Shown here: positions 59,441-64,000 of the stretch, piece after piece
Layout of the letters: every line of letters begins with the position of its first letter
Numbering within the stretch: position 1 is the first letter of the stretch
Assembly: GCA_018223365.1 (NCBI GenBank)
Contig: JAGTTP010000001.1
Coordinates: 2,016,410-2,080,409, forward strand
Reading direction: 5' to 3'
Source: Clostridiaceae bacterium Marseille-Q4145
Lineage (GTDB): Bacteria > Bacillota > Clostridia > Lachnospirales > Lachnospiraceae
Length of the DNA: 64,000 bases
The notes under the pieces: model-generated
Database searches by the model: none
Told to the model about the DNA's origin: nothing
Seen by the model: only the letters and a program-made list of their open reading frames with translations
Translations under genes and position numbers: made by a program

Positions 59441-62400
59441 ATGAAAAGGAAAGTGAAAGCATTACTGGCACTGGCACTGACGTTGGCACTTGTCTCCACG
59501 ACGCTTGGGGACAACTGGCTCTACGTATCCGCAGAGAATGCAGCAGAGACAGAAGAACAGACTGATGAGCTGGCAGCTGCAGCAGAAGAGGAGACAGAAG
59601 AGAAGCCAGCAGCACCAGAAGAAGCAGCGCCTGAAGAAACAGTGTCAGAAGAGACAACACCAGTGGAGGAGACAGCTGCAGTCGAAGAAGAGACAGCTCT
59701 GGTAGAGACAGTTCCGGAAGAAAAACAGACAGAAGAACAAAAACCGGAAGCAGCAGAGGCTCCGGCTGAACAGCCGACAGGAGCTCCGACAGAAAGTCCT
59801 GCTCCGGCAGATGAACAGAAGCAGCCAGTAGAGACCCCGGCTGAGCAGCCAGCAGACAACCCTGCCCTAGCAGATGATCAGAAGCAGGCAGCAGAAAGCC
59901 CCGCTCCGGCAGATGATGATCAGCTGCAGTCAGCAGAGACAGAAGTGAAAGAGGCAGAGAAGGCTCCGGAGGCAGAAGTACCGGGAGCAGATGAAAAAGA
60001 TACTGAGACAGTGGAGGAAGAAACCGGTCTGACAGAACAGACGATAGAAGCTTCTGTGGACACGGAGGAAAAAGATGTTGTAATTACCCTGACAGGTGAA
60101 ATGCCGGAAGAAGCAACGGCAAGTGCCTGTCCAGTGGATATTTCCATGGATGGTGTGAATATCATCTCTGCTTATGATATCACCATCTATGATGCAGATG
60201 GCCAGGAATTCCAACCGTCTGAGGAAAAACCGCTTCAGGTGAAGATTGAGGACGACGCAGTACGGAAAGCACTGGAAGAAAATACAAAACTGGAAGTATA
60301 TCATCTTGAGGATGCAGAGGCTGAACCTGAGCAGGTACAGGATGTGAACCTGAAACCAGCAGCAGTTGAGTTCCAGGCTCCAAGTTTTTCCATCTATGCA
60401 GTAGTAACACCAGAACAGCATTTTACACATACGTATCAGTTTGTGGATGAGGATGGAAGTCCAATAGCGGGTATTCAGGAACAGATCTTATCTGCAAATG
60501 AGACACTTACAGAACCGAAAAGTCCGACAAAAGATCATGCGGTATTTGAAGGCTGGTATACGGCACAAAATGGCGGAGAGAAATTTAACAAATTCGGGCA
60601 GCAAGAGCCGGAATTGAAAGCAAGCGTAACAACAACGTTATATGCACGGTTTACCACGGTGTATTACGTGTACTATAAAGCTGGAAGTCAGGCAGACAGT
60701 AAAGTATTGTTTACACAGACATATCATGACGGAGCAGCTACGATAGTTACCGGTGATATTCCATTTACTCCGGAGAGTACGGAAGAGGCCTTAGTTGGAT
60801 GGACGACTGTAGCAGGAGGGACGGAGCCGGAAACTTCTCTTGTTATAAAGGATGATGATGTAACTCTTTATCCTGTTGTAAAAAAAGCACATTGGCTGAA
60901 TTATCATTCTATGGGTGGAACATCTGTAGAACCCGTATATGTATTGGCAGGAAATACGACGCAGGATGACCAGGTCCCAGAAAGAAAGGGATATACGTTT
61001 GAGGGATGGTATACAGATCAGTCGTATAGTCAGAAGTTTGAATTTGGTAAAATTCTTGATCAGGATCAGGATCTTTATGCAAAATGGAATCCTGCAATGG
61101 TAGAGTATACTGTCGCGTATTGGCAGGAGAATGCAGATAATGATGACTATAGTTATGTGGAATTCGAAAAGAAGCAAGGACTAACCGGAACGGAAGCAGG
61201 TTATGACAAGGTGGAGAAGTATGATAATTTCGCCCTGGACACTGCAAAAACGGATATAGAGAAAGTTATTATTTCCGCAGATGGAAGCAGTATTAAGAAT
61301 GTATATTACAAGAGAAATATTTATACGATCAATTTTGTAAAAGAAAGCAATAATAGACCTACATGTGGAAAAGAAGAGCATACCCATACACATGGATTTT
61401 TGGGAATTGGAAGCTGTTATGACAGATCCGGAAATTTGAAGTGTGGAAAAGAAGAGCATAAACATGACGCCAGCTGTTATGCGGGAGGAGCTATTTTAAC
61501 AATTAGTCAGAAGTATGATTCTGATATTAGTAAATATTGGGAAGAAGATCCTATTAAGGCGTTGTTAGATGAGGGATATGTCTGGAAATCAAGTTTGACA
61601 GGAAAATATTATACATTTCTGCAGAAAATGCCAGAAAATAATATTATCATGACACAAACTGAATGGAATGGACAAAAATACACATGGTATTACTATTTGG
61701 AAGCTTTGGATGGAAAGGCACCAAATGGAGAAGAAATAAGAAAAGATGGCGGAAAAACGTATTATTTGTATCATACCACTTCGGTTTATGGAAATAATTT
61801 AAGCCTGACATATGATGAAGATTATTTCCCACTTACTGGATTTGAACAAAGAGACAAGAATGTACCTGAATTTAAGTGGAATAAAAGTAAAAAATGTTAT
61901 GAAGCTTCACTATATTATCTAAGAGAAGCTTATGAAATTGATTTCCATACCAATAATACGAACAGCGATGTGATAAAGAAATCAGAAATTTTATATGAAT
62001 CTGATTTATCTAATATTGCACCGAAAGGGTATGTGATTGGAGAAACAACAAAAATTTTGAATGGTGTGACCTATTATTTTGATGGATGGTATGACAATCA
62101 ATATCTTCAAGGCAACGCTTATGTTTTTACTGGCAAAAAGATGCCGGCAAAGAATCTTGCATATTATGCAAAGTGGAGCAGCAGAAAGGTAACTCTTTCT
62201 TTTGATAGTGCAGGTGGTACTGAAATTGAAAGTCAGACTCTTGATCAGGGAGCAGCAGGAGTAAAACCTGATAATCCTGTCCGAAATGGATTTAAGTTTG
62301 CAGGCTGGGTAAAAGAGGATGGAACACCATTCAGTTTTTCAACTGTGATTATGAATGATACCACGATTCATGCAAAATGGATCAGTAACAGCCAGTATAC

Positions 62401-63340
62401 GCTTACTTACGATCCTGGTGCAGGATCTGGCGATGCAGTTACAGATCTGACTGGCTATGTAAATGGTGCAGAAGTGAAACTGAAAGAAGTACCGGAAGGT
62501 TTCCAGCCGCCTGAGGAGCATTATGGATTTGTCTGCTGGAATACAGCAAAAGATGGAAGCGGAACGGATTATTATCCGGGTGCAGGATATGTTATGCCTG
62601 AGGAAGATGTCACATTGTATGCAAAGTGGGCACCAATCCGTAAAACGACACTGAGTTATGATTATACTGGCGGTATGTTTGGTGGCAAAGAAAGATCAGA
62701 TGCCATTGAAATTGCAATTCCTAATTCAGAATATGAAATTGACGATAGAATCCCGACAAGAGAAGGGTATGAATTCCTTGGCTGGAGTATTACAGAAGAG
62801 ATTGCGGCAGGAGGAACCCTCTTGACTAAGGGTGACAAGATCCAGGTAGACACTTTGGCTGAGGAATCCAATGTAATCTATGCACAGTGGAGAAAGCTGA
62901 AAGAAGTTACCTTCACAGTAGAAAAACTAGTGGATGGTAATATGGGAGACCACAACCGGGAATTTGAGTTTAAGTACTCTATTATCGACAAAGAGGGTGC
63001 TGAAAAAGACAGTGATACATTTAAACTGAAATCGAGCGTTAGTACGGAACTTCCAAAAGTAGCAGAGGGTTACACTATTGTAATTCAGGAAACTTCGGTA
63101 ACAGGATATACAACAACGATTGGTGCCACCGTAGATAATGCTTCTTCGGAGGCAGGAAAATTCAGTTATACGGTAACCAAAGATAGTTCAGATTCTATTA
63201 AAGTTACGTATACGAACAGTAAGACAATGGTTACTCCGACTGGAGTTACTACAAACGGGATGACCTCTATTCTGATGCTTCTGGCAGGCCTTGGTATGGC
63301 AGTGGTGATGCTGCTCACAGGAAAACGCAGAAAGATCTGA
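59441..63340 (+). CDS. Large cell-wall surface protein with InlB-type repeats (phase-variable)
   Basis: 1,299 residues from ATG 59441 (GGGAG eight bases upstream). Signal peptide residues 1-31 (cleavage near VSA-EN), an acidic Glu/Ala/Pro/Thr low-complexity stalk to about 210 with three related AEQP...DDQKQ units, and then seven Listeria-Bacteroides (InlB B/Flg_new) repeats with the FxGW...LYAKW pattern between about 360 and 1160. A Cys/His segment (CGKEEHTHTH and CGKEEHKHDASC) lies near 640-685. After a SpaA/Cna-B-like domain, the C-terminus has TPTG (1265-1268), a membrane helix and KRRK, a variant sortase signal. It is likely an adhesin or pilus subunit. Its promoter lies in the invertible segment. 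Confidence 0.88.
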   Translation: MKRKVKALLALALTLALVSTTLGDNWLYVSAENAAETEEQTDELAAAAEEETEEKPAAPEEAAPEETVSEETTPVEETAAVEEETALVETVPEEKQTEEQKPEAAEAPAEQPTGAPTESPAPADEQKQPVETPAEQPADNPALADDQKQAAESPAPADDDQLQSAETEVKEAEKAPEAEVPGADEKDTETVEEETGLTEQTIEASVDTEEKDVVITLTGEMPEEATASACPVDISMDGVNIISAYDITIYDADGQEFQPSEEKPLQVKIEDDAVRKALEENTKLEVYHLEDAEAEPEQVQDVNLKPAAVEFQAPSFSIYAVVTPEQHFTHTYQFVDEDGSPIAGIQEQILSANETLTEPKSPTKDHAVFEGWYTAQNGGEKFNKFGQQEPELKASVTTTLYARFTTVYYVYYKAGSQADSKVLFTQTYHDGAATIVTGDIPFTPESTEEALVGWTTVAGGTEPETSLVIKDDDVTLYPVVKKAHWLNYHSMGGTSVEPVYVLAGNTTQDDQVPERKGYTFEGWYTDQSYSQKFEFGKILDQDQDLYAKWNPAMVEYTVAYWQENADNDDYSYVEFEKKQGLTGTEAGYDKVEKYDNFALDTAKTDIEKVIISADGSSIKNVYYKRNIYTINFVKESNNRPTCGKEEHTHTHGFLGIGSCYDRSGNLKCGKEEHKHDASCYAGGAILTISQKYDSDISKYWEEDPIKALLDEGYVWKSSLTGKYYTFLQKMPENNIIMTQTEWNGQKYTWYYYLEALDGKAPNGEEIRKDGGKTYYLYHTTSVYGNNLSLTYDEDYFPLTGFEQRDKNVPEFKWNKSKKCYEASLYYLREAYEIDFHTNNTNSDVIKKSEILYESDLSNIAPKGYVIGETTKILNGVTYYFDGWYDNQYLQGNAYVFTGKKMPAKNLAYYAKWSSRKVTLSFDSAGGTEIESQTLDQGAAGVKPDNPVRNGFKFAGWVKEDGTPFSFSTVIMNDTTIHAKWISNSQYTLTYDPGAGSGDAVTDLTGYVNGAEVKLKEVPEGFQPPEEHYGFVCWNTAKDGSGTDYYPGAGYVMPEEDVTLYAKWAPIRKTTLSYDYTGGMFGGKERSDAIEIAIPNSEYEIDDRIPTREGYEFLGWSITEEIAAGGTLLTKGDKIQVDTLAEESNVIYAQWRKLKEVTFTVEKLVDGNMGDHNREFEFKYSIIDKEGAEKDSDTFKLKSSVSTELPKVAEGYTIVIQETSVTGYTTTIGATVDNASSEAGKFSYTVTKDSSDSIKVTYTNSKTMVTPTGVTTNGMTSILMLLAGLGMAVVMLLTGKRRKI

Positions 63341-63349
63341 TCATAAAGA

Positions 63350-63874
63350 ATGAAGGCTGAGAAAAAGAAATGGACGAAGAAGGCGGCTATGGCAGAGGTC
63401 AGGTTATTTCTGACACGCCTGACTGCCATGGTACTTCTGATATGGGTACTGTTCGGACTGATCTTCGGTATCTGTCCCATGAAAAATGAGGATATGATGC
63501 CGAGAATCAGCTCCGGTGACCTGCTTCTCTACTATCGATTGCAGCAGAACTTTGTATCAGGTGACGTAATCGTCTTACAGAAAGACGGAAAACGATATGT
63601 GGGCAGAGTGGCAGCTCATGGCGGAGATACCGTAGAGATTACAGAGGATGCACAGCTCTCCGTAAATGGAAGTACTGTGATCGAAAATGATATTTATTAT
63701 TCCACACCCAGGTATGAGAGCGAAATTGCCTATCCGGTGACATTGGCAAAAAATGAAGTCTTTGTATTATGTGATTACCGGGAAGGTGCAAAGGACAGCC
63801 GGTATTTCGGACCAGTCAGTAAGTACGAGATCAAAGGAAAAGTGATTACGATTGTCCGGCGCTCCAATCTTTAA
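63350..63874 (+). CDS. SipA-like signal peptidase I homologue without catalytic residues
   Basis: 174 residues with one N-terminal membrane helix (~25-42) and the S26 fold. In the nucleophile box the sequence is DMMPRISSGD, aligning with the E. coli LepB SMMPTLLIGD, so Ser is replaced by Asp48. In the lysine box VGRVAAHGGD aligns with VKRVIGLPGD, so Lys is replaced by Gly85. The same Asp48/Gly85 pair is known from the pilus-locus protein SipA of Streptococcus pyogenes, which works without peptidase activity. The start lies 9 bp after the surface protein stop, so both are co-expressed. Confidence 0.83.
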   Translation: MKAEKKKWTKKAAMAEVRLFLTRLTAMVLLIWVLFGLIFGICPMKNEDMMPRISSGDLLLYYRLQQNFVSGDVIVLQKDGKRYVGRVAAHGGDTVEITEDAQLSVNGSTVIENDIYYSTPRYESEIAYPVTLAKNEVFVLCDYREGAKDSRYFGPVSKYEIKGKVITIVRRSNL

Positions 63875-64000
63875 GTGGTATATTACGGAAACAAAGGACG
63901 GGGGAGGCGTGACTGGATGAACATAGAAACATAGACCGTCATAGTTCCGTGATATAGACTGTGCCGAAAGTGCAGCCAAATTATATAACAAAGTCAGGGG
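63875..64000. other. End of window, no gene seen
   Basis: 126 bp after the SipA-like gene. A GGGGGAGG site (63900-63907) precedes only very short frames. The next gene of the surface locus probably starts beyond the window. Confidence 0.5.

Noticed and set aside
59800..59950. Tandem repeats as a CRISPR array
   Set aside because: The repeats are imperfect, in frame and encode a Pro/Glu-rich stalk; there are no regular spacers or cas genes.

Overview
The window reads as a chromosomal segment of a Gram-positive anaerobic gut Firmicute, most likely Lachnospiraceae (Blautia/Dorea/Mediterraneibacter-like; the genus cannot be fixed from this sequence). The indications are a two-subunit glutamate synthase, a monomeric group-B-type [FeFe] hydrogenase, BioY, the secG-rnr-smpB and rpsO-pnp blocks, lipoproteins with Ala/Glu/Thr-rich linkers, and strong AGGAGG ribosome binding sites. 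No rRNA, tRNA or CRISPR was seen.

Layout. 1-3900: tail of a peptide-type ABC ATPase, an IS1182-like transposase remnant, an AraC regulator with a MATE exporter, and a decayed GntR regulator. 3900-9600: a minus-strand cyclophilin and M24 peptidase diverge from a hydantoinase/oxoprolinase-type HyuA-HyuB pair. 9850-18900: gamma-carbonic-anhydrase-like protein, methyltransferase, MFS and MATE exporters, an ECF sigma factor with a membrane partner, an Rpn nuclease fragment, a lipoprotein, and a third MATE gene behind a structured leader. 18908-20811: a group II intron (IIC-like) sitting just after the MATE terminator. 21500-27600: gltB-gltD. 27700-41200: a sugar locus with a ROK regulator, class II aldolase, lyxose/mannose-type isomerase, PfkB kinase and Rbs-type ABC transporter. 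It continues with a second sugar-binding lipoprotein, a histidine kinase and a response regulator, then an orphan family-1 binding protein and an AI-2E-type membrane protein. 41260-49700: pyrB-pyrI, a methyltransferase, the hydrogenase, bioY, a DtxR/MntR regulator, and a VWA / MoxR-ATPase / phosphoesterase operon. 49700-58000: a polar amino acid ABC transporter, secG-rnr-smpB, rpsO and pnp, the last two with structured leaders.

The most notable region is 58200-63900. A complete tyrosine recombinase is followed by two 26-bp inverted repeats (59078-59103 and 59340-59365, 24/26 identical). They enclose 236 bp that carry an outward-facing promoter and a strong terminator. Behind this lies a 1,299-residue cell-wall surface protein and then a SipA-like signal peptidase homologue in which the catalytic Ser is Asp48 and the catalytic Lys is Gly85. 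I read this as a phase-variable switch, drawn here in the OFF orientation, controlling a surface-fibre or pilus-like locus that continues past the window. The architecture is visible directly; inversion and fibre assembly are inferences.

Other regulatory structures of note are a long hairpin in the pnp leader resembling RNase III autoregulation, a probable S15 leader, a leader with mutually exclusive helices before a MATE gene, and palindromic operators before the sugar transporter. Signs of past rearrangement are the IS remnant, the GntR pseudogene and a 57-bp stub of the gamma-carbonic-anhydrase gene with a 32-bp perfect direct repeat.
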